A stretch of DNA of 64,000 nt from NCBI RefSeq assembly GCF_039541815.1, contig NZ_BAABGY010000016.1:310001-374000 (forward strand). The letters run 5' to 3'. Of this stretch, positions 30,859 through 38,233 are shown piece by piece. Below the pieces are notes generated by a model that worked only from the letters and a program-made list of their open reading frames with translations, was not told where the DNA came from and searched no databases. The stretch is from Flavisolibacter amylovorans (GTDB taxonomy: Bacteria > Bacteroidota > Bacteroidia > Chitinophagales > Chitinophagaceae). Each line of letters starts with the position of its first letter. The first letter of the stretch is position 1. The position numbers and the translations under genes are program-made.

Positions 30859-32958
30859 ATGACCCGCACCGACCTTTCCGCCATCACGCAGCAGACGAAA
30901 GAGCTCCTCAAAAAGGCCACCGACAAGGCAATCACGACCGCCGACATCGAGGCGCTCCGCTCCGTGCTGCGCTTCCACGAATACCGCTACTACGTACTGA
31001 GCGAACCGCTCGTCTCCGACTTCGAATACGACACCCTCTATAAAAGCCTCGAAGCACTCGAAAAAGAAGCTCCCGACCTCGTCACGCCCGACTCCCCCAC
31101 ACAGCGCGTGGGCCAGGGACTGACAAAGGACTTCCCCACCGTGCCGCACCTCGTGCCGATGCTCTCGCTCGACAACTCCTACAACGCCGACGACCTCCGC
31201 ACCTTCGACAAGCGCGTGCGCGAAGCCACGGGCAAAGAGGTGATCGAATACTGCGTGGAGCCCAAGTTCGACGGCGCTTCCATCTCGCTCGTGTACGAGA
31301 ACGACAAGCTCGTGCGCGGCGCTACCCGCGGCGATGGCGTCCGCGGCGACGACATCACGCCCAACATCCGGCAAATCCGGAGCATCCCGCTCACCGCCGC
31401 TTTCTCGGCCCACGGCATCCATACCGCAGAAATACGGGGCGAGGTGCTGATCAACAAGAACAACTTCAAAGCCTTCAACGACGCGCTCATCGAGGGGGGC
31501 GGGCAGCCGCTCGCCAACCCGCGCAATGCCGCCTCCGGCACCCTCCGCATCAAAGACCCCCTGGAAGTGGGCCGCCGCAAGCTCGAGGCCTTTGTCTATC
31601 ACCTCGGCTACTACACCCTCATCAAGGGACAGCAGGAAGACTTCAGCACGCACGGCGAGACACTGAAGATGATGTGGGACCTCGGCTTCCGCTCACCCGA
31701 AAAAGAGAAGAAAGTGTTCACCGGTATCGACGCGGTGATCGAATACTGCAACGACTTCGAAGCCGGCCGCGACGACCTTCCCTATGAGATCGACGGCATG
31801 GTGATTAAGGTGAACGACTTCGCGCTGCAGGATCGGTTGGGGATGACCACACACCACCCGCGCTGGGCCATTGCCTACAAGTTCAAGGCACGGCAGGCCA
31901 CCTCGAAGCTGCTGCGCATCGATTACCAGGTGGGCCGCACCGGCAATATCGGGCCCGTGGCCAAGGTGGAGCCCGTGCACATCGGCGGCGTTACGGTATC
32001 ATCCGTCTCGCTCTTCAACGAAGACGTGATCCGCGAAAAGGACATCCGCATCGGCGACACCGTGCTCGTGGAGCGCGCCGGCGACGTTATCCCCTACATC
32101 GTGAAGCCGCTTGTAGAATTACGGGACGGCTCCGAGACGCCCATCGTCTTCCCCACGCACTGCCCCTCCTGCAGCGACCCGCTCTTCCGGCCCGAGGAGG
32201 AGGCGGCCTGGCGCTGCATCAACATCGCCTGCCCCGCGCAGGTGCTCGAGCGCCTCTTCCATTTTGTGTCGAAAGACGCGATGGACATCCGCGGCCTCGG
32301 TGCGGCCAATATCGAGAAGTTCCACAAGCTCGGCCTGCTCTCCTCGATCCCCGGCATCTACCGCCTCAACTTCGAAGCGATCGGCTCCCTGGAAGGCTTT
32401 GGCGCCAAATCGGTGGAGAAGCTCCGCGCGGCCATCGAGGCTTCTAAGACACAGCCGCTGCACCGCCTCGTGTTTGCGCTCGGCATCCGCCATGTGGGCG
32501 AAACGATGGCCAAAACGCTGGCGAATGCCGTACAGCATATCCGCGACCTCGCAGCACTCAGCGAGGAGCAACTCATGGCACTCGAAGACGTGGGGCCGAA
32601 GGTGGCCGCCTCCGTGCACGCCTTCTTCCGGAACGACGATTCGCTTGCCCTCATCGCGGAGCTCGAAGCGCTTGGCCTTACCGTCACCAATGCCCCGAAG
32701 CCCAGCACCGGCGGCTCCTTCGAGGGGCAGAGCTTCCTCTTTACGGGTACCCTGAACCGACTCAAGCGCAGCCAGGCCGAAGGCCTTGTGGAGCAGCAGG
32801 GCGGTACCGTAGCGTCGGGTGTCAGCAGTAAGCTGCAGTACCTCGTGGTAGGCACCGATGCCGGCTCCAAGCTCGAGAAGGCAAAGAAGATCGCGTCGAT
32901 TAAAATTTTGACCGAAGACGAGTTCATTTCCTTGATTGGCGAGGGTTTTGAAGGATAA
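30859..32958 (+). CDS. ligA: NAD-dependent DNA ligase
   Basis: 699 residues, full length. Domains in order: Ia domain with NAD-binding FHEYRYYVL (about 40-47); adenylation domain with the nucleotidyl-Lys motif EPKFDGA (K136) and GDGVRGDDITPN; OB fold; Cys4 zinc finger CPSCSDPLFRPEEEAAWRC...CPAQ; helix-hairpin-helix region; C-terminal BRCT domain from about 620 (FLFTGTLNRLKRSQAEGLVE). It seals nicks in replication and repair. The last codons (EGFEG) are encoded by a GGTTTTGAAGG-type word resembling the intergenic repeats. The gene is monocistronic by context. Confidence 0.98.
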   Translation: MTRTDLSAITQQTKELLKKATDKAITTADIEALRSVLRFHEYRYYVLSEPLVSDFEYDTLYKSLEALEKEAPDLVTPDSPTQRVGQGLTKDFPTVPHLVPMLSLDNSYNADDLRTFDKRVREATGKEVIEYCVEPKFDGASISLVYENDKLVRGATRGDGVRGDDITPNIRQIRSIPLTAAFSAHGIHTAEIRGEVLINKNNFKAFNDALIEGGGQPLANPRNAASGTLRIKDPLEVGRRKLEAFVYHLGYYTLIKGQQEDFSTHGETLKMMWDLGFRSPEKEKKVFTGIDAVIEYCNDFEAGRDDLPYEIDGMVIKVNDFALQDRLGMTTHHPRWAIAYKFKARQATSKLLRIDYQVGRTGNIGPVAKVEPVHIGGVTVSSVSLFNEDVIREKDIRIGDTVLVERAGDVIPYIVKPLVELRDGSETPIVFPTHCPSCSDPLFRPEEEAAWRCINIACPAQVLERLFHFVSKDAMDIRGLGAANIEKFHKLGLLSSIPGIYRLNFEAIGSLEGFGAKSVEKLRAAIEASKTQPLHRLVFALGIRHVGETMAKTLANAVQHIRDLAALSEEQLMALEDVGPKVAASVHAFFRNDDSLALIAELEALGLTVTNAPKPSTGGSFEGQSFLFTGTLNRLKRSQAEGLVEQQGGTVASGVSSKLQYLVVGTDAGSKLEKAKKIASIKILTEDEFISLIGEGFEG

Positions 32959-32989
32959 GAGATGCGCGTGTGCTTCGGCGTTCCGGCAC

Positions 32990-33087
32990 CGTGAGTCGTG
33001 AAGCGTCAGGCGTGAGGAGGAACATTCCGACAGTTGTGAGGCTCCTCCTCACGCTTCATCCCGCCAAGGCGGAAACGCCTCACGACT
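32990..33087. repeat. heptamer array with inverted counterparts after ligA
   Basis: Four 7-bp units (CGTGAGT, CGTGAAG, CGTCAGG, CGTGAGG) at 32990-33017. Inverted matches follow: GCGTGAGGAGGA (33010-33021) pairs with 33043-33054, and AGTCGTGAAGCG (32994-33005) pairs 11 of 12 with 33076-33087. The right side is less regular than the left. Confidence 0.6.
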
Positions 33088-33150
33088 GATTTCGGAGTGC
33101 CGCGCCTTGTTGTAACACAGCCTGAATCGGTACAAACCCGGCAAAGAGGA

Positions 33151-33717
33151 ATGAATATGATCAAGAAATTGCCTGGAGAAACCTGGAAGCCACTCACTTT
33201 CGACGGATATAAACAATTACGGAACCGCTATGCCCTTTCGAGCCACGGCCGCATCGCCTCGTACCGCGAGGACGTGCTCGAAGACGGGAAGCTGCTCAAT
33301 GGATCGGTCACGACCGGGTACCGCACGCTGAACCTGCACCGGCCCGACTCGAAGGGAACCCTTTACATCCACCGGGAGCTCGCGAAGCTGTTCCTGAAGC
33401 GGCCCGGCCCGAAGTACGCCTTCGTGATCCACAAGAACCACGATAAGCTCGACAACAACATCAAGAACCTGAAATGGGCCACCCTGGAGGAAATGATCGA
33501 ACACCAGCAGACGAGCCCGGCCAAGTTGGCCTATAAGGAGAAGCAGGCCAACCGCACGATCGGCCTCAAGCTCACGATCGCGCAGGTGCGCCGTATCAAA
33601 GACCAGCTCAACAGCGACCGGCGCCGGCTCACCATCAAGCAGCTCGCTGAGAAGTACGACGTGAGCGAGATGACGCTCTACCGCATCAAAAGCGGTGAGA
33701 ACTGGGCGCGGGTGTGA
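33151..33717 (+). CDS. NUMOD4-HNH endonuclease-like protein with C-terminal HTH
   Basis: 188 residues from the ATG at 33151 (a second ATG at 33157 is possible). An N-terminal NUMOD4-like segment (ETWKPLTFDGYKQLRNRYALSSHGRIASY) is followed by an HNH_3-like core: HRELAKLFL, then FVIHKNHDKLDNNIKNLKWATLEEMIEHQ (about 108-137). The C-terminus carries a helix-turn-helix (TIKQLAEKYDVSEMTLYRIKSG). This is the design of phage- and homing-type HNH nucleases, here free-standing. Inverted heptamer arrays lie on both sides of the gene, as for the other HNH gene at 3231. Activity and target are not inferable. Confidence 0.87.
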   Translation: MNMIKKLPGETWKPLTFDGYKQLRNRYALSSHGRIASYREDVLEDGKLLNGSVTTGYRTLNLHRPDSKGTLYIHRELAKLFLKRPGPKYAFVIHKNHDKLDNNIKNLKWATLEEMIEHQQTSPAKLAYKEKQANRTIGLKLTIAQVRRIKDQLNSDRRRLTIKQLAEKYDVSEMTLYRIKSGENWARV

Positions 33718-33750
33718 CCCCTCCCGGCCCTGCCCAAGGGGGAGGGAGCA

Positions 33751-33994
33751 TCGGGAATCGGCGATCGGGAATCCGGCATCTTCCAGAGTGGATCCGGTTA
33801 TCTGGGTACGGAAATATGCTTTACTTATTCAAGGCAAGGAGCAAGGCTCCTTGCCTTTCTGTTTCATACCTGCTTTTATCTGCGCCCGTTTGACCTAAGG
33901 AAACGCGGCCAAACGAAAAGGACCGGACTGCCGCAACGCCTAATTCCCGATTGCCGATTGCCGATTGCCGATTACCGATTGCCGATTCACGATT
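33751..33994. repeat. inverted heptamer arrays (NCCGATT family) between convergent genes
   Basis: The left array (33751-33776) carries about three units of AATCGGN type. The right array (33946-33994) is seven tandem 7-bp units (CCCGATT, GCCGATT x3, ACCGATT, GCCGATT, CACGATT) in the opposite sense. A terminator hairpin lies between them. The right array supplies the stop codon and last two codons of the minus-strand DUF6624 gene. Confidence 0.85.
33831..33860. terminator. hairpin terminator between convergent genes
   Basis: Perfect 12-bp arms AAGGCAAGGAGC and GCTCCTTGCCTT around a 3-nt loop, then TTCTGTTT. Serves the HNH gene ending at 33717 and possibly the opposing gene. Confidence 0.75.
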
Positions 33995-34685
33995 CCCGCT
34001 TCCGGAGCTGCCCCGTATACCGTTGCTGCATGCTGCGCAGGTATTCCTCCATCGGCGGAAGGCCCAGCTCGGCCCGGCGGGCGTCGAGGCGCGAAGGGTC
34101 GGCAACGGGCCGGGGAATAAAGGCCGTGGAGTCGGCGTTAAGCATTACCTGGGTGCCGAACAGCTGGCGCTCGCCGGCATTGAGCAGCACGCGGTCTTGG
34201 AGGAAGGCGAAGTTGGCGGCGTTGGCATTGCCCGCGGCCACCTGCTGGCGCATGAGCTGCAGGGCCTGCCGCTGCAGCGCCGGGTTGCCGTCGGCGTGTT
34301 GCAGGAGGAGCCAGAAATTATCGGAGGTCTGTGCCCCCACGGTGCGGACGCCCGGAAAGCCGTGTTCCGCCACCATGCGGCGCAGCTCGGGCAGGTGCGC
34401 GGCATCCGTCTGGCGGATCTGTTGCTGCAGGAAGGCACGCAGGGAAGAGTCGGCGGCGCCGCTCTGCTGGAGGTGCTGCAGCCGGGTGCGCCACTTGAGG
34501 TCTTCGGCGGCAAGGGAGTCGATCCGGACAGCCAGCTCGTAGTTATAACGATCCGGCTGAGCAGCCGCAGCTGCGGGCAGCAGGAAGGCCAGCAGGAGCA
34601 GCCGGAGCAGGATTATGGGACGAGGGAAGCGCGTTGCGATGGGGTTTGTTGCTCTTAAAGATAGGGCACAGGCGCAAACAGTCAT
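33987..34685 (-). CDS. DUF6624-like exported protein
   Basis: 232 residues from the ATG at 34685, which has a GGGGAGG upstream; the hydrophobic export signal lies at about 25-45 (LLRLLLLAFLLPAAAAAQ), so a shorter start is possible. The mature part matches the DUF6624 pattern: a D..LR..LQQQI..TD..HLPELRRMVAEHGFPG core, VGAQTSDNFWLLLQHADGNPALQ, AANFAFLQDRVLLNAGERQLFGTQ. Biochemical function is unknown. The final residues and the stop are encoded by the heptamer array at 33946-33994, so the original C-terminus may have been altered. Confidence 0.8.
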   Translation of the reverse strand: MTVCACALSLRATNPIATRFPRPIILLRLLLLAFLLPAAAAAQPDRYNYELAVRIDSLAAEDLKWRTRLQHLQQSGAADSSLRAFLQQQIRQTDAAHLPELRRMVAEHGFPGVRTVGAQTSDNFWLLLQHADGNPALQRQALQLMRQQVAAGNANAANFAFLQDRVLLNAGERQLFGTQVMLNADSTAFIPRPVADPSRLDARRAELGLPPMEEYLRSMQQRYTGQLRKRES

Positions 34686-34870
34686 CAACCTCCCCTGTTA
34701 AGCCCAACTGCGGCTAGTGTCACATTTTTTTAAACAGGTTGGGCCCATTGTACCGGAAGTGCTACAAAAAGTGGAAAACTGCGGCACGGATCACCTTTAA
34801 AAAAAATGGAATGTTTCTTGTCAAGCTTCACCTCAAGAAGTGCCGTTGCTGATTAACGTGATGAATACCT

Positions 34871-35116
34871 ATGCATCCTGAATTACACCATATCGACCTC
34901 GACAGCCTGGTGCGCATGCACCAGTCCGCCGCATTCCGCCTCCAGGCGGCCCTCCTCGGAGGAGCCACCTGGCAGGAGGTTCAGGACCAGCGTGAGCTGG
35001 TGACCGAGCTTTCCATTGCCATCCAGAAGCGGCGCACCCTGAACGGGAGCCCCGCCGATATGCCCGGGCGCACCCGCGGCGGCGGTGAGCACTCGCCGGC
35101 CGACCGGGAGCCCTGA
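34871..35116 (+). CDS. small protein, tandem paralogue A
   Basis: 81 residues, no known domain. The first 55 residues are mostly helical: LDSLVRMHQSAAFRLQAALLGGATWQEVQDQRELVTELSIAI. The same pattern occurs in the next gene (LDTLKHLYQTELHQLSNALLQGAAWEEVSVLRSMVTRLERAI), so the two are tandem paralogues. That conservation is the main evidence that both are real. The C-terminal 25 residues are polar and divergent. No signal peptide. Confidence 0.7.
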   Translation: MHPELHHIDLDSLVRMHQSAAFRLQAALLGGATWQEVQDQRELVTELSIAIQKRRTLNGSPADMPGRTRGGGEHSPADREP

Positions 35117-35145
35117 CCGGTTCCCGACGCAGCAAAAACGATATG

Positions 35146-35170
35146 GGGCAGCCTTCGGCGGCCCTTTTTT
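35146..35170 (+). terminator. hairpin terminator between the tandem paralogues
   Basis: GGGCAGCC (35146-35153) pairs with GGCGGCCC (35157-35164) with one mismatch around a 3-nt loop, followed by six T. Confidence 0.7.
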
Positions 35171-35222
35171 ATTCCGGGCCGGTAACCGGAACGGATTTTG
35201 TCCTTTTTCTCCTGCTAAACCT

Positions 35223-35447
35223 ATGACAATGGATGAATTCTACTCTGTAGAGCTCGACACCTTGAAGCACCTTTATCAAACCGAGCTCCATCAACTAAGC
35301 AATGCCCTCCTGCAAGGTGCGGCCTGGGAGGAAGTAAGCGTACTCCGGTCGATGGTTACCCGCCTCGAGCGCGCCATCGCCGACCGCACCGAGCCCCCGC
35401 GCGTCCTGCATTCCGCCCCGTTGTTCTCCAGCCTGGCAAGGCATTAA
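35223..35447 (+). CDS. small protein, tandem paralogue B
   Basis: 74 residues from the ATG at 35223 (a second ATG at 35229). It is the paralogue of the protein encoded at 34871: both carry LD.L...Y/H...L..L..ALL.GA.W.EV...R..V..L..AI..R. Predicted to be two amphipathic helices in a hairpin around the conserved GA.W.EV turn. Cytoplasmic, unknown function. A solo LuxR-type HTH gene follows after 385 bp. Confidence 0.7.
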   Translation: MTMDEFYSVELDTLKHLYQTELHQLSNALLQGAAWEEVSVLRSMVTRLERAIADRTEPPRVLHSAPLFSSLARH

Positions 35448-35794
35448 GCTCCTCCCTATTTCTGGTGAGTGCCCGTACTTAACGGACTGGTTCCATCTGC
35501 GTGTGCCCGTACGAGCGCGCGTACGTGCCTGTTCGGGCACCGGCGGCTGCGGCCTGCGCGGTTGCCACCCGCAAGCCCCGTCCTGCGTGCCGGCAACCGG
35601 GTATACGGACCAGCACAGGAGCGCCAGGATCGCTACCCGGCGCATCGGGCGCCGGTTCGGTTTGCGGTTGTCCCTGACCGGGAGCGGGGGCCGCTATTTG
35701 TCGAAGAAGTACCCATGAAAGGGTATACATATAGGAGAAATACGGTATTTAGAGGGTTTTTTTACCATTCATCGATGGATTAGCTGCCTAATCA
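35448..35794. other. intergenic stretch without a supported gene
   Basis: 347 bases. GTGCCCGTAC occurs twice (about 35466 and 35501), and CGTACG flanks AGCGCG near 35507-35524. The right end is AT-rich. Small overlapping frames have no family features. No RNA gene recognised. Confidence 0.4.
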
Positions 35795-35825
35795 TTTGGA
35801 ATATTGGCTTCAAGCCGTACTTTAG
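35795..35825 (+). promoter_or_regulatory. candidate promoter of the LuxR-type HTH gene
   Basis: TTTG (35795-35798), exactly 19 nt, then TACTTTAG (35818-35825), one mismatch from TAnnTTTG. The ATG lies 7 nt after the -7 element. Confidence 0.55.
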
Positions 35826-35832
35826 TTGCTCC

Positions 35833-36039
35833 ATGAAGCCGATAGAATTCAACCGTACAGAACTGGCCATCATCAAGATGATCTGCAAACAGCAAACCGC
35901 CAAGGAAATGGCGGACAAGCTCGGGCTCAGCTTCCGGACCGTGGAAGAGTACCGGGGATCCATCCAGAAAAAGGTTAAAGCCAAAAATCTGGTAGGGATC
36001 GCCCTGTATGCCGTGAAGCAAGGGCTCGTGAAGGTCTGA
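35833..36039 (+). CDS. solo LuxR-type helix-turn-helix protein
   Basis: 68 residues made almost entirely of one LuxR/GerE-type DNA-binding domain: FNRTELAIIKMICKQQTAKEMADKLGLSFRTVEEYRGSIQKK, then KNLVGIALYAVKQGLV. There is no receiver or sensor domain, so it would bind DNA constitutively or pair with another protein. It has a good candidate promoter very close to the start. Context gives no target. Confidence 0.88.
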   Translation: MKPIEFNRTELAIIKMICKQQTAKEMADKLGLSFRTVEEYRGSIQKKVKAKNLVGIALYAVKQGLVKV

Positions 36040-36849
36040 GCTGAAAAGCGCTAACTGCAGATGTCCTCCGGGGACGGCGCGCCGTCCTGTATTCGCGTGG
36101 ACGCATCAATCTCTCCTCCTCAGTTTCATCGCTGACCGGGGCCTAGCGCCTTACGCCCCCGAAAAACGCGGTTTCGTTACCGGTTTTCCCTTACCCACTG
36201 CCTGCCCCGGGGCCGCAAACCCGCTGCCCGCCTTTATCCGACCCACATCACAACGCCCGGCCGCGTAAAAAAAGAACCGGGCCTCAAAAGGCCCGGCAAC
36301 GGTCATCTATGAACCACATTTACGGGTATCAGGACAAGAAGCGGGCCTTGGGGAATCTTGCCGTCAACGCCTGCTTTTACCCGTTCTGCGCCCGAAACAG
36401 TGCCCCCCGCTCAGTAAAACATTCCGCAAAACGACGCCTGCCGGCCCAGGCCGCAGCCGGCCACCGGTTATGCACAAGCAGTCCGTTCAAGTCATCCCAT
36501 GCCGGGCTATAAACCTTGTGAAAAACGATGGCGCCCGGGAGGATACCCGGCGGGAGATGCAGCGTAGCCCGAACCCGGGAAGCGGCACATGGCGGTGCGG
36601 TAGCCATACGTGCGTCCGACGCTGCTCCTGGGCCGCCGATTACCGGGCACCGGCGTGCCGTGCACCTGCATGCGGAAACCTTCCGCGCAGACCGCCATGC
36701 GGGCCCCGTGTATAAATACGGGTAGGGTGCCGCCATTGGGGAAAGAAGGGCCGCAACCGCATTGAATTGGGGTCCGGACAACGGCAAGGCCCTTATATTG
36801 GCCATGGCACCGCAATTGAATCAGTAGTAGCCCCGAAATCCGAGTGAAT
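36040..36849. other. 810-base stretch without a supported gene
   Basis: It contains a perfect 16-bp palindrome GGACGGCG-CGCCGTCC (36072-36087) and a hairpin at 36277-36296. Frames are open on both strands (for example 36377-36805 minus), but their products are Ala/Arg/Pro-rich with no domain, as expected from GC-rich non-coding DNA. No RNA gene recognised. Confidence 0.4.
36267..36296 (-). terminator. minus-strand terminator-like hairpin
   Basis: Perfect 8-bp arms CCGGGCCT and AGGCCCGG around CAAA; on the minus strand it is followed by TTCTTTTTTT. No convincing minus-strand gene precedes it, so its transcript is unknown. Confidence 0.6.
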
Positions 36850-37005
36850 ATGATGCGACGTTTAATGTGCTACGCGGCTTTTGCCCTGTTCGTGTTCAGC
36901 TTTACCTACACCAGCAACTCCGACGCCGCTTCTGCGGCAGCGGCGGTTTCGAAGAGCACGGAGAAAAAGCCGGTCCCTTCGAAGCCGGCAGCCCCGGTAC
37001 GGTAA
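36850..37005 (+). CDS. small exported or membrane peptide
   Basis: 51 residues (MMRRLMCYAAFALFVFSFTY...). The Arg-Arg-containing N-terminus and a hydrophobic run at about 7-20 look like a signal peptide or single membrane anchor. The rest is Ala/Ser/Lys/Pro-rich (STEKKPVPSKPAAPVR). It is followed 30 nt later by a strong plus-strand terminator, which supports its being an expressed gene. No family recognised. Confidence 0.55.
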   Translation: MMRRLMCYAAFALFVFSFTYTSNSDAASAAAAVSKSTEKKPVPSKPAAPVR

Positions 37006-37034
37006 CCTCATTCCGCTGAAACACCCACGTGGTC

Positions 37035-37059
37035 AAGACGCGCCCTGCGCGTCTTTTTT
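37035..37059 (+). terminator. rho-independent terminator of the small peptide gene
   Basis: Perfect 8-bp arms AAGACGCG and CGCGTCTT around a 5-nt loop, followed by TTTT. It also faces the convergent gene ending at 37061. Confidence 0.85.
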
Positions 37060-37060
37060 A

Positions 37061-38014
37061 CTATGCCTTCCGGCTCAGGGCACGCCACAGCACGATGCCT
37101 GAAACGGCCAGCAGCAATGTGCCGCCACCCAGTATCCAGACAAGCCGCTCCTTTTTAACTACCGGCTCCAGTCGTGGCTCGTGCAGCTTGAACCGGTACG
37201 GCTGCTCCGCTGCGTAGGTGTACTCGTTCTTAAGCCCCTGTTGAAGCCGGGCGAGCTGCCGGTACCTGAGGTCGAAAAGCGATCCCTTGTATCCATACGC
37301 CGCCGCCGCATCGAATATGCGCAGTGCATCAGTGGTATTGTGAAGTATGGCGGTAAGGTTGCCCATATCAAACAGCAGTTGCGCCACGATGGAATCGGGT
37401 GGCGGCACGAGGCCCATGCGCTCCTCTAGCTGATATTGCAGGGCGATGCGTACTTCCTCTGCCCGTGTGGTGTCAAGACCGCCCAGCTGTGGCACTTTAT
37501 CGTTCCCGGAATCGAAACCCAAAAGGCCCATCGTGCTGAGCGGCAGCTTTCCGAGCTTGACCTTCAAAATATTCACATGGATCCATTCGGATCCATCATG
37601 GGCCGCCGGGTTGATGCGGATGGCCCACCCGATCCAGAGCAAGGCGGAATCGTTCTTCCCGATCAGCTCGTAGAGCGTGCCCAGGTTGGCAGCCGTGCTG
37701 TAACGCCCCGGGGCGCGGCGCTCGAGGTCCAGAAAGACAGCACGCGCCTCGGCATACCGCTCCAGGTAGACAAGGTGCAGCCCATAATCGGAATAGGCGT
37801 CGAGGTCGCCCTTACGGCGCCACTGCGCATCCAGCTCCTGCAACCGGGTTTGGCGGTAAGCCAGGTTTCTGGCAGTATCTCTGACGTGAGGCGTCCATAG
37901 GGTATCGTTATACACCTCGCGCCTGTCGAGGGTATGCTTCAACTCGTTGAGGCAGGCATGCGCCGGCAGGAAGAAGAACAGGAGGACCAGGATAAGCAGC
38001 AGGCAGCGCCCCAT
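37061..38014 (-). CDS. TPR-containing membrane protein
   Basis: 317 residues with an N-terminal export signal (LLLILVLLFFFLPAHA) and a C-terminal transmembrane helix at about 293-312 (WILGGGTLLLAVSGIVLW). The body is helical with TPR-like pairs: YSDYGLHLVYLERYAEARAVFLDLERRAPGR, STAANLGTLYELIGKNDSALLWIGWAIRINP, and LLFDMGNLTAILHNTTDALRIFDAAAAYG. It probably acts as a periplasmic scaffold anchored in the inner membrane. There is no catalytic domain. Confidence 0.8.
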   Translation of the reverse strand: MGRCLLLILVLLFFFLPAHACLNELKHTLDRREVYNDTLWTPHVRDTARNLAYRQTRLQELDAQWRRKGDLDAYSDYGLHLVYLERYAEARAVFLDLERRAPGRYSTAANLGTLYELIGKNDSALLWIGWAIRINPAAHDGSEWIHVNILKVKLGKLPLSTMGLLGFDSGNDKVPQLGGLDTTRAEEVRIALQYQLEERMGLVPPPDSIVAQLLFDMGNLTAILHNTTDALRIFDAAAAYGYKGSLFDLRYRQLARLQQGLKNEYTYAAEQPYRFKLHEPRLEPVVKKERLVWILGGGTLLLAVSGIVLWRALSRKA

Positions 38015-38233
38015 AACGACCGGTTTCTATTAAAGGTATTCATTCATGCTTAGCCTGCAAGCCGCTATGCCCCAAAAGAGCAGTACCCACCGCATTTCTA
38101 CGGTCTGCCTTGGAGCGCCTGCCGTCGCTACAACACATATAGCGGGAAGGCATCATGGTTTTATACCGCCTGTCGGGTATCCGGCCAACCGCACGGGCGC
38201 CTTATCTTGTGCGCAGCACAAAACCGGAGCTAC

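Noticed and set aside
36377..36805. 142-codon minus-strand frame upstream of a terminator-like hairpin
   Set aside because: No domain, atypical Arg/Ala/Pro-rich composition and overlapping alternative frames; the hairpin alone is not enough support.
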